Of a stretch of DNA of 64,000 nucleotides, positions 54,721 to 62,714 are shown one piece after another. The notes beneath the pieces were generated by a model that saw only the letters and a program-made list of their open reading frames with translations, did no database searches and was not told the origin of the DNA. The DNA is from Dyadobacter tibetensis Y620-1 (GTDB taxonomy: Bacteria > Bacteroidota > Bacteroidia > Cytophagales > Spirosomataceae). Each line of letters begins with the position of its first letter. Positions within the stretch are counted from its first letter, which is position 1. Location: the NCBI RefSeq assembly GCF_000566685.1, contig NZ_AZQN01000001.1:124001-188000 (forward strand), written 5' to 3'. Made by a program: the position numbers and the translations under genes.

Positions 54721-56460
54721 TTATATTTTTTTCTTTTTGACTTGGTCAATAATATAGTCCGAGGCACGCCATGACAAGGCCAGAATGGTCCAGGTAGGAT
54801 TCTTATCGGCTTGTGAGACGAATGAGCCACCATCTACGACAAAGACATTCTTAGCATCATGAGCCTGTGAGAACTTATTTAGCGCCGATGTCTTTGGATC
54901 ATTACCCATACGTACGGTTCCAACTTCATGAATAATTCGTCCCGGAGCTTCTAATCCATATTGCGTATCGGCTCCTGGCTTATTACCGTTGGGCACCCCA
55001 CCTAAGGCATGAATCATTTCTTCAAAGGTTTCCTGCATATGACGGGCCTGCTGTACCTCATAGTCCGACCAGTTATAATTGAATCGCAGAACAGGAATGC
55101 CATATTTGTCAACAGTATTGGGATCTATTTCGCAGTAATTATTATAATTCGGTACCGCTTCTCCGCGGCCAGCCATACCGACATGTGCTCCATAGAATCT
55201 ACGGTAATCGTCCTTTAAGCTTGCGCCATAGCCGCCTGCCGCGCGCATGGAACCATCCGATGTCGGGTATTTACCATTCATTGCTTCTATGCCAGAGCCG
55301 AAGCCATAGCTGGGCATTCCCATTCCACCTCCATATTCAATATGGTACCCCCGAGGGAAGTTTAACTTCTTGTTGTCCAGCCACCAAGGGGTGTAAACAT
55401 GCATGCCACCCGTTCCATCTTCATTATATCTCTTGCGCTCCATAAGATGAGGCAAGAAGGCACTTCTGGAAGCGCCGGTAGAATCGTGAAGATAACGACC
55501 AACAACGCCACTGGAGTTGGCTAATCCATTAGGGTGTTTGTCCGATTTTGAGTTTAATAATAAACGGGCGGACTCCCCCGCACTCGCCGCCAGTACCACA
55601 GTCTTAGCTTTAATGGTATGTTCGGTTAGCTTTTCACGGTCTACATACGATACACCCGTGGCCAGACCAGTGATCGGATCGGTAAGCACTTCCCGAGCCA
55701 TGGCATTATTAATCAAGGTAACGTTTCCTGTTTTCAGGGCAGGTATTACCAGTACTGAGCTGGAAGAGAAATCTGCATAAGCCTGACATGCTCTGCTGCA
55801 CTGTCTACAGTAGAAACAGACTCCTCGTTCGTTATTAATCGGTTTAGTAAGAATGGATAATCGTGATGGAATTACCGGTATGTTCGCCTGTTTTCCGGCT
55901 TTCTGAATGAACATCTCGTGAAGTCGGGGAGCGGGTGGAGGAAGGAAGATGCCATCGGGCTCATTATCCATATTCTCCACCGTGCCAAAGACACCTATCA
56001 GCTTATCCACTTGATCATAATAGGACTTAACGTCATCGTAACCAATGGGCCAGTCGTCTCCCAGACCGTCTATGCTTTTTCTTTTAAAATCTTTTGGGCC
56101 AAATCGCAGGGAGATTCTTCCCCAGTGGTTGGTACGACCTCCTAACATTCTGGATCGAAACCAGTCGAACTGTGTTCCATTTTTACGGGTGTAGGGTTCT
56201 CCGTCGATCTCCCAGCCACCCCAAGCCGCATCGAAATCGCCGAAAGGACGGTGGTTACCCGCGCCCCGTCGCGGTGACTCCCAAGGCCATTTGAGTTGAG
56301 TGATATATTTAGGGTCGGCAGGGTCAAAATACCCTCCAGCTTCCAGCAAGGCAACTTTGGCCCCAGCCTTCGCCAGCTGATAAGCAGCCATACCTCCACC
56401 TGCTCCCGAGCCTACAATGCAGACATCGAAAACAGCTGGTTGTTCTTTTATTTGAAACAT
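54721..56460 (-). CDS. GMC oxidoreductase (FAD subunit of a membrane/periplasmic dehydrogenase)
   Basis: This 579-residue flavoprotein has the FAD site VGSGAGGGMAA (17-22 GxGxxG) and GGRTNHWGRISLRF in the GMC region. A cysteine cluster CX2CX2CX3C at C215, C218, C221 and C225 probably binds Fe-S, as in FAD-dependent glucose and gluconate dehydrogenases. The C-terminal FVVDGGSF block is typical. It has no signal of its own, so it probably rides on the Tat signal of subunit 3. Substrate (sugar or polyol) is unknown, and no cytochrome c subunit gene is adjacent. Confidence 0.86.
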   Translation of the reverse strand: MFQIKEQPAVFDVCIVGSGAGGGMAAYQLAKAGAKVALLEAGGYFDPADPKYITQLKWPWESPRRGAGNHRPFGDFDAAWGGWEIDGEPYTRKNGTQFDWFRSRMLGGRTNHWGRISLRFGPKDFKRKSIDGLGDDWPIGYDDVKSYYDQVDKLIGVFGTVENMDNEPDGIFLPPPAPRLHEMFIQKAGKQANIPVIPSRLSILTKPINNERGVCFYCRQCSRACQAYADFSSSSVLVIPALKTGNVTLINNAMAREVLTDPITGLATGVSYVDREKLTEHTIKAKTVVLAASAGESARLLLNSKSDKHPNGLANSSGVVGRYLHDSTGASRSAFLPHLMERKRYNEDGTGGMHVYTPWWLDNKKLNFPRGYHIEYGGGMGMPSYGFGSGIEAMNGKYPTSDGSMRAAGGYGASLKDDYRRFYGAHVGMAGRGEAVPNYNNYCEIDPNTVDKYGIPVLRFNYNWSDYEVQQARHMQETFEEMIHALGGVPNGNKPGADTQYGLEAPGRIIHEVGTVRMGNDPKTSALNKFSQAHDAKNVFVVDGGSFVSQADKNPTWTILALSWRASDYIIDQVKKKKI

Positions 56461-56706
56461 AGTCTCGATTTGGGTTAAGAAAAATTAAGAATGAATAAAT
56501 ATATGCACTGTAATCTAAAAGTTGAGGGAAATCAGGAATTATTTAAAATAATTTAAAAACATTCTAAGTGGCCTAACTCTAAATTATGGTCATTTAAATC
56601 CTTAAATAGTCCTGCTGGTCGACTATAATACTGGATATTGTCAGAGAAGGGCCCCTGCAAAGGGTAATTGATTTTATTATCTTTACATTTTTATAATCAT
56701 ATTCCC

Positions 56707-57660
56707 GTGGCAGAAATTAACAGAGATCTGGCGTTGGCCAAAAAGATATTAGACCGAGGCGACCTTGTGGCCATACCCACGGAAACGGTATACGGCCTTG
56801 CAGGAAATGCTTTAAATGAACAGGCAATTCTAAAAATATTTGCAACTAAAAACAGGCCAGCTTTCGATCCTCTAATAGTTCATACGCACTGTATGGAAAA
56901 TGTGGAAGCCTTGGTGCGATCTATACCCGTTGCTGCGCGACGTCTGGCGGAGCAGATCTGGCCTGGCCCGCTTACGCTGTTACTACCCAAAAAATCTCAG
57001 GTTCCCGATCTGGCTACTTCAGGTCTGGATACAGTTGCTATTCGTATTCCAGCACATTCCTTAACCTTAGAACTACTACAAAGCCTTGAGTACCCCCTTG
57101 CTGCTCCTAGTGCCAACCCATTCGGATATATAAGTCCTACCACACCAGAACATGTGAATCAACAGCTTGGAGACCAGATTGAGTTGATTTTGGACGGGGG
57201 AGAGTCCCAAATCGGAATAGAATCAACCATCATAGGATTTGAAGGTCAGCAACCCATCATTTATAGGCTCGGAGGCTATGCCTTAGAAGATATTGAACGC
57301 TGTGTGGGGCCGGTAAGCATGTTGCCTCATTCTACTTCTAACCCGCAGGCCCCCGGTATGCTGAAGAGTCATTATGCTCCGAGAAAACCATTTTTTCTCC
57401 GATCCCGGGAAAGCCTGAATAAGGGATATAGAGAAGGAGCAGTATATTTATTGTTCTCAGAATATTTACCAGACATAGATCCATCTTGTCAATACCTGCT
57501 ATCGGAGACCGGAAATATGAATGAGGCCGCTAAAGCACTTTTCTCAGCCCTTAGAAAACTGGACCAAATGCCCATATCCCAGATATTTGCCGAAGAAGTT
57601 CCGAATACAGGCTTGGGAAGAGCCATAAACGATCGCTTGCGCAGAGCAGCAGCCGTTTAG
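56707..57660 (+). CDS. tsaC: threonylcarbamoyl-AMP synthase (Sua5/YwlC type)
   Basis: This 317-residue protein makes threonylcarbamoyl-AMP for the t6A37 modification of ANN-decoding tRNAs. It has the YrdC domain (about 1-200: GDLVAIPTETVYGLAGNA, KNRPAFDPLIVH, WPGPLTLLL, RIPAHS, APSANPFGYISPT, IGIESTII), and a Sua5 C-terminal domain after PGMLKSHYAP. The frame could start with TTG at 56668; GTG at 56707, giving MAEINRDLALAKKIL, is preferred. Confidence 0.93.
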   Translation: MAEINRDLALAKKILDRGDLVAIPTETVYGLAGNALNEQAILKIFATKNRPAFDPLIVHTHCMENVEALVRSIPVAARRLAEQIWPGPLTLLLPKKSQVPDLATSGLDTVAIRIPAHSLTLELLQSLEYPLAAPSANPFGYISPTTPEHVNQQLGDQIELILDGGESQIGIESTIIGFEGQQPIIYRLGGYALEDIERCVGPVSMLPHSTSNPQAPGMLKSHYAPRKPFFLRSRESLNKGYREGAVYLLFSEYLPDIDPSCQYLLSETGNMNEAAKALFSALRKLDQMPISQIFAEEVPNTGLGRAINDRLRRAAAV

Positions 57661-57686
57661 TAAACGGGGAGTAAACTGTACGGTTC

Positions 57687-59114
57687 TCAGGTATAAAAGT
57701 GTGTGTGGAAATTCATTAAAAAAACTTCCTCAGTCGATCTTGTGATTGCGGTATACAACCAGCGTATAAACTCTACATTTACCTGCTCCTCGGGTAAGTA
57801 GCCTTGGTCTATAAAAACGGCATTCCATTGCCCTCCCTGCGATTTATGGCAGGTAAGCGCATAGGCAAATTTTACTTGTAAGGCGTTGAGGTAGGGGTCT
57901 TTTCTAAGGGCCTCCATCCTTTCTTTTCTGGATTTGATATCTATGTAATCTTGCATTACACTGTCGTAAATCTTTCGATTTTCCTCCGATGAAAGGGAAG
58001 GGCTAGCGGAATGCAGGGTGTCCAGCATGATCTTAGCTTCGAAAGGAGGCTGTTTCTCATAATCGGTCAATCGCAGTGTCGCATCGGCAAAACGGGTTCC
58101 ATGCATTTCTTCAATATTTCTTAATTTGAGAAGTTCCACAAAATCACCATTGGCTATAAAACCTGCCGGAGCATCTTCAGAAAGTATACTATAGTTATTT
58201 CTTACCACCATTAATCGATCACCGGCATCCACTTCATCTTCCGCAAAATGGATGGTTCTGCGGATATATTCATTATACTGGACGGCTGACTTGTTCGATC
58301 GGGTAAGGATGATTACATTTTCTTGGCCGTATTTGTCGTAGGCATAGCGAAGTCCCTCTTCCAGCTTGTCTCCCGTCATTCGATAAAGGTCTTTGAAGCC
58401 CTTAGTCTGTATGCTAATCTGAGGCTTATCCATGGTAAGCTGGTTGCGCAGAGCAGTAGCGTTAAATAGAATGCCCGAATGCTCCTCTTGCCGCATTACC
58501 TCTCTAAGTTCCTCTTCAAAAACAGACATATAATATGCTTTCTCAAGATAGGGTAGATCCAGAGCCGGACTGAGCTGCTGGCCAACAGGAGGTAGCTGGG
58601 CAATGTCCCCAACCAGCATCAATTTATTGCCGGGATTTTCATAAACATACTCTACCAGATCTGCTAGCAGACTCTGACTGCCAAAATCAGCCTCGTCGGT
58701 AATCATTGAAGCTTCATCAACGATGAATAAGGTATTGTCATGATAATTTTTTTGACGCTGGAAAACTAAATTCCCTGAATTAGGGTCGGCCGTCTGTTTA
58801 TAAATTTTCTTGTGAATGGTTAAGGCTATTCTCTCGGCATAACTGGACATCACCTTAGCGGCTCGGCCTGTTGGAGCCAGAAGGACTGCATTAAAGCCAT
58901 ATCCTTTTAGTACTTTTATTAAGGTGCTGATAATGGTGGTTTTTCCGGTACCGGCGTAACCCTTCAAAATAAAACAATCGCGATACCGCTCCAGTCCTGG
59001 CTCATCTACCAGGTAATCGTCCATTTTTTTAAAGAAACGGAGTTGACCTTCCGTTGGCCGGAAGGGAAAACGCTGCAAGAGACGTTCGGACGGTAAAGGA
59101 TCATTCTTTTTCAT
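57687..59114 (-). CDS. RecD-like ATP-dependent DNA helicase
   Basis: This 475-residue SF1 helicase has Walker A GYAGTGKTT (about 52-60), APTGRAAKVM, VDEASM (motif II), GDIAQLPPVG (motif III) and a C-terminal UvrD_C_2 domain with TCHKSQGGQW and YTAITR. It resembles RecD and standalone AAA_30-type helicases but lacks the N-terminal RecBCD-contact domain. No recB or recC is nearby. A role in repair or replication restart is inferred. Confidence 0.87.
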   Translation of the reverse strand: MKKNDPLPSERLLQRFPFRPTEGQLRFFKKMDDYLVDEPGLERYRDCFILKGYAGTGKTTIISTLIKVLKGYGFNAVLLAPTGRAAKVMSSYAERIALTIHKKIYKQTADPNSGNLVFQRQKNYHDNTLFIVDEASMITDEADFGSQSLLADLVEYVYENPGNKLMLVGDIAQLPPVGQQLSPALDLPYLEKAYYMSVFEEELREVMRQEEHSGILFNATALRNQLTMDKPQISIQTKGFKDLYRMTGDKLEEGLRYAYDKYGQENVIILTRSNKSAVQYNEYIRRTIHFAEDEVDAGDRLMVVRNNYSILSEDAPAGFIANGDFVELLKLRNIEEMHGTRFADATLRLTDYEKQPPFEAKIMLDTLHSASPSLSSEENRKIYDSVMQDYIDIKSRKERMEALRKDPYLNALQVKFAYALTCHKSQGGQWNAVFIDQGYLPEEQVNVEFIRWLYTAITRSTEEVFLMNFHTHFYT

Positions 59115-59253
59115 ATCTGCGAAACTACATCTGGATGTGTCATTTTCAAAACGGGAAGGTCAATAAGAAAATATAGCAGGTTGCATTTGGATTATTTGGT
59201 CATAAATTAATATATTAGGATGCAATTTATACATAAATCTAACCTACAAGAGT

Positions 59254-59691
59254 ATGCAAGTATTTCAGATCCTAGAAGGTAAGACCATAGATACCATTTA
59301 TTCGATCGGGGAAAATAATACCGTTTTCGAAGCTTTGGAGCTAATGGCCAATAAGAATATTGGAGCTGTGCTGGTTATGGACGGAGATAAGCTAATCGGC
59401 ATTTTTTCTGAAAGAGATTATGCTCGTAAGGTAATTTTGCTTGGAAGAGCCTCCCGAGATACCTTAGTAGGAGCTGTGATGACGTCCAAGGTAATAACCG
59501 TGGAAACCGATCAGAAAATAGAAGACTGTATGCAAATTATGTCTGATAAACATATACGACACCTTCCTGTTAATAAGGAAGGAAAACTCGTTGGGATTAT
59601 CTCCATCAATGATATAGTCTCCGCTATAATTAGGGAGCAGAAGGCGCATATTAAATCCTTGGAAAGCTATATTTCTGGAAGCCCCCTTTAA
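59254..59691 (+). CDS. CBS domain pair protein
   Basis: This 145-residue protein is a Bateman module with two CBS domains (about 1-70 and 75-140). Typical blocks are NIGAVLVMDGDKLIGIFSERDYARKV and HIRHLPVNKEGKLVGIISINDI. Such modules bind adenosine nucleotides and regulate partner proteins. No partner domain is fused. The upstream sequence has no clear TAnnTTTG box. Confidence 0.88.
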   Translation: MQVFQILEGKTIDTIYSIGENNTVFEALELMANKNIGAVLVMDGDKLIGIFSERDYARKVILLGRASRDTLVGAVMTSKVITVETDQKIEDCMQIMSDKHIRHLPVNKEGKLVGIISINDIVSAIIREQKAHIKSLESYISGSPL

Positions 59692-59709
59692 GCATTATTC
59701 TTTCATTCA

Positions 59710-59739
59710 TTGCTCATATCACTGCTATCGCTATCTTTG
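59710..59739 (+). promoter_or_regulatory. promoter of the Nudix gene
   Basis: TTG (59710-59712) and TATCTTTG (59732-59739) are separated by 19 bases, a full promoter match. The -7 box ends only 7 bases before the ATG, so the mRNA is probably leaderless or nearly so. Confidence 0.75.
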
Positions 59740-59746
59740 TGGCCCG

Positions 59747-60250
59747 ATGGCGAAGGATCAAGAAGAATACGGTAGTGAGATTACTAGCCGATATGGAAAC
59801 CATATTCGGGTAAGAGTCAATGGTCTATTACTGGTCGATGACCAACTTTTGTGCGTAGGGCATCAGATGAGTTCCAGTCCCAATCGTTTATTCTGGGCTC
59901 CTCCTGGAGGTGGACTGGCATTTGGTGAACGCATGGAAGAAGCCGTTCAGAGGGAGTTTCTTGAAGAAACAGGGCTTTCTGTCTCCGTCGGTGAAATGAT
60001 ATCTGTAACAGAATTTATCAATGATCCCCTCCACGCTGTAGAACTGTTTTTTAAAATTACTAGTCATCACGGTATTTTACAGAAAGGAAAGGATCCTGAG
60101 CATGATCGGAAAGATCAGATTATTTGCCAGGTCAAATTTATTCCCGTTTCTGAATTAAACCGAATGCCCCCCGAACAGGCACATGTAGTATTACGGAAAT
60201 TTAGGTCTTTTGAAGAAAGTGGATCCTGGAAAGGATTTCTTCATCGTTAA
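59747..60250 (+). CDS. Nudix hydrolase
   Basis: This 167-residue Nudix protein has an intact Nudix box (G..GE..REFLEETGL: GGGLAFGERMEEAVQREF). It should hydrolyse a nucleoside diphosphate-X compound. Substrate is unknown. The ATG lies directly behind a strong promoter. DUF3822 follows 41 bases later and may be read through. Confidence 0.88.
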   Translation: MAKDQEEYGSEITSRYGNHIRVRVNGLLLVDDQLLCVGHQMSSSPNRLFWAPPGGGLAFGERMEEAVQREFLEETGLSVSVGEMISVTEFINDPLHAVELFFKITSHHGILQKGKDPEHDRKDQIICQVKFIPVSELNRMPPEQAHVVLRKFRSFEESGSWKGFLHR

Positions 60251-60291
60251 GTTTATTTGCAGACCTTATTTTTTAGTTTTTAATAATTAAT

Positions 60292-61197
60292 ATGACACAT
60301 TCAGAAAACCAGATAATAGAGATTATTCCTAGCCTGTTGGCTGGCGACGCTTCCTTTGACATAGAATCCATCCCTTTTAGTACGCTATGCATTGAAGTTG
60401 ACGAAAGACGTATCCGTTTTTGCATCATTCGTGACGAATCTTTGGAATGTGTTTGGATAGAAGATTATGGGTTCGATAAGGTGTTAAGTTCCCATGAGGT
60501 ATTTGAAAGACTAAAACGCATTTTTAAAGGCCATCTGCTGTGGTCGTCCAATTCCTGGCTGAATGTACGCATTGCGATTAACTCCCATGCCTTCAGTTTA
60601 ATTCCTTCTCTGCTATTCGATGAGCAGGGTGTGGAAGACTATCTTAAACTGGCCATGGGCCGTCCTGTAACCGATGATGAAACTGTTTTATGGCACGAAG
60701 TTCCTTTAGTTCATGCCCATAATGTTTTTAGTGTTCCCACTTTATGGTACGATTGGATTATCAATCATTTCAGCTCTTCGCATATTAGTTTTTATCATAT
60801 TACTAGTCCCCTGATTATCGGATCTCTGGTGAGTCATGCTGAAAATGAAGTGCTAAAAATTGTATCTTTATACTTTGAGGCCGATCATTTTACTATGATC
60901 ATTAGTGATAGCAACCAACTACTTTTTTGCAATCGTTTCAAGTTTCAACATGCTTCTGAGTTAACGTACCTGGTGTTATTTGCATTAAATCAACTCAATA
61001 TTACTCCTGATGAAGTTCAGCTGATTTATTACGGGGAAATAGCATCCGACTCCGAACTGGTAGTAGAATTAGCTCGATTTATCCCCAATTTATCGATTGG
61101 TAGGGGGCCAACCACTCTGAAATATAGCAGACGTTGTGGAGACATTCCAGGTCATCGTTATTTTGGTTTGTTCAATACTTTTCTGGTCTCCTCCTAG
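60292..61197 (+). CDS. DUF3822 family protein
   Basis: This 301-residue soluble protein matches DUF3822, found next to coaD in Bacteroidota. It has an actin-like or sugar kinase-like run of beta strands and helices (FSTLCIEVDERRIRFCII, IRVAINSHAFSLIPSLLF-like NVRIAINSHAF, LIIGSLVSHAE, VLKIVSLYFEADHFTM). No catalytic residues can be named. Function is unknown. In related genomes an rsmD gene often lies between it and coaD; it is not present here. Confidence 0.8.
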   Translation: MTHSENQIIEIIPSLLAGDASFDIESIPFSTLCIEVDERRIRFCIIRDESLECVWIEDYGFDKVLSSHEVFERLKRIFKGHLLWSSNSWLNVRIAINSHAFSLIPSLLFDEQGVEDYLKLAMGRPVTDDETVLWHEVPLVHAHNVFSVPTLWYDWIINHFSSSHISFYHITSPLIIGSLVSHAENEVLKIVSLYFEADHFTMIISDSNQLLFCNRFKFQHASELTYLVLFALNQLNITPDEVQLIYYGEIASDSELVVELARFIPNLSIGRGPTTLKYSRRCGDIPGHRYFGLFNTFLVSS

Positions 61198-61364
61198 TTG
61201 GAAATAGATCTGGAATGAGTCTGTCTAAGGTAAGGATGACTTCGTAAATGCATGAAATTATAGCTATAATCGTACTTTATTGTTGGTAAATGAGGTCATT
61301 ATTGAAATAAATGCCTTTACTTTCGGAAAAAGTTGTCTCCAATAATTCTGGAATCGAATTGTTT

Positions 61365-61847
61365 ATGAAAAAAATTGCATTGTTCCCGGGTTCTTTCGAC
61401 CCTTTTACAAAGGGTCATGAAGATATAGTTCTTCGTGGTTTACGAATCTTTGACGAGGTAGTCATTGGCATCGGAACCAATTCTACCAAGAAGCGTTATT
61501 TTCCATTAGAAGTCATGAAGGAACTGATAGAACGGACCTTTGCAGATTTTCCCAATATAAAAGTCATTGCCTACGACGATCTTACGGCGCATACGGCGAG
61601 GATGCTTGATGCTCGGTTCTTATTGAGAGGATTGAGAAATACGACCGATTTCGAATATGAAAATGGTATTTCTCAGGTCAATCGGTATGTATATGAAGAA
61701 ATAGAAACGGTGTTTTTAATCACTTCTCCCCATCTGGCCCCGATCAGTTCGAGTATAATCCGGGATTTGCATCGTTACGGGCAGCGTGTAGACGACTTCC
61801 TTCCTTATTCTTTGAATGAATTGAATGAATTAAATCAGGATCAGTAG
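61365..61847 (+). CDS. coaD: phosphopantetheine adenylyltransferase
   Basis: This 160-residue enzyme adenylates 4'-phosphopantetheine, the penultimate step of coenzyme A synthesis. It has GSFDPFTKGHEDI with the TxGH motif, KKRYFPLEVMKEL, LLRGLRNTTDFEYE and ISSSIIRDL. The frame can begin at 61311; the ATG at 61365 directly before KKIALFPGSFDP is chosen. It converges on a second Nudix gene with a terminator between. Confidence 0.95.
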   Translation: MKKIALFPGSFDPFTKGHEDIVLRGLRIFDEVVIGIGTNSTKKRYFPLEVMKELIERTFADFPNIKVIAYDDLTAHTARMLDARFLLRGLRNTTDFEYENGISQVNRYVYEEIETVFLITSPHLAPISSSIIRDLHRYGQRVDDFLPYSLNELNELNQDQ

Positions 61848-61864
61848 TGGTCTTATAATCAAAG

Positions 61865-61903
61865 AAGCCCTCAAAGTTCAAGGAATCTGCGCTCTGAGGG
61901 CTT
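61865..61903. terminator. bidirectional hairpin between coaD and the Nudix gene
   Basis: A 9-bp stem (61865-61873 with 61895-61903) spans a 21-base loop and continues into TCGATTTTA. It lies between convergent genes. Confidence 0.65.
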
Positions 61904-61916
61904 TCGATTTTAAAGA

Positions 61917-62612
61917 CTATAGGCCTTGCTCACTTCGAATTTGTGTCTTAGCCAAGGCAGAGATTACATAGCGAATAGAGCTATAGGAGTTTACCAATAC
62001 TGTTTTTGAATCCTTCGGTGTGAGCCACTCCAGTTTTTCGATCTGTTCTTCAGCCTGAGGAGACATGGCTGTATCGTCGGTACAATCCAACAAATACCAT
62101 TTCGTTTTCTTTAAAATTCTGCAATTATTATAGTGATATGTATGCCAGGTAGTACATATCTTATCTTTGATTAAGGCTTTCACACCAGTTTCTTCCTCAA
62201 TCTCCCGAACCGCAGCAGATTTACTATTTTCGCCCTTATCGAGTTTGCCTTTGGGTAGGTCCCATTTTTTGCGCCTATACATCAGCAGATATTTATCATC
62301 TTTGATGACTACTCCTCCAGCGGCCTTGATGACCTTATACTGTCCTTTAATTTTGTCCTCTAAAATCGATTTTTCACGAGTTGCCATCGTAATGGATAAC
62401 AAATCTTTAGGGACCTCTTTTTCCATCGCCTCTATGAGCTGAACTGCGACGGATCCCGTAGTGTTTAGGAACAGGACATGACCCGTTAGCATGGAGACGG
62501 TGAACTTCGTTAAACGCAAATCGACAATATTGTCGAAATGAGCCGTGTCCTCAGCCGAAAGGCGGCTGGTTCGTACAACTTTGCAGGGGCGGTCGTCAAA
62601 AAATATGATCAT
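61917..62612 (-). CDS. Nudix hydrolase with N-terminal extension
   Basis: This 231-residue protein has a C-terminal Nudix domain (about 90-215) with an intact box GKLDKGENSKSAAVREIEEETGV and KWDLPKGK before it. About 90 residues of N-terminal domain (FFDDRPCKVVRTSRL, LTGHVLFLNTTGSVAVQLIEAM) precede it and look unlike the Nudix fold. This long form is common in Bacteroidota. Substrate is unknown. It is divergent from the CNNM gene. Confidence 0.85.
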   Translation of the reverse strand: MIIFFDDRPCKVVRTSRLSAEDTAHFDNIVDLRLTKFTVSMLTGHVLFLNTTGSVAVQLIEAMEKEVPKDLLSITMATREKSILEDKIKGQYKVIKAAGGVVIKDDKYLLMYRRKKWDLPKGKLDKGENSKSAAVREIEEETGVKALIKDKICTTWHTYHYNNCRILKKTKWYLLDCTDDTAMSPQAEEQIEKLEWLTPKDSKTVLVNSYSSIRYVISALAKTQIRSEQGL

Positions 62613-62683
62613 AGTTGGGTTGCTACATTATAATGCCTTGCAAAATAAGTAAAGAGTTTAGTTTAGACAGCCATAATTATTGA

Positions 62684-62691
62684 TAAATTTG
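62684..62691 (+). promoter_or_regulatory. -7 element for the CNNM/CorC gene
   Basis: TAAATTTG fits TAnnTTTG and lies 23 bases before the proposed TTG start. A well-spaced TTG is not visible. Confidence 0.45.
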
Positions 62692-62714
62692 CAGTTGGAA
62701 TAAATTTATCTTTC

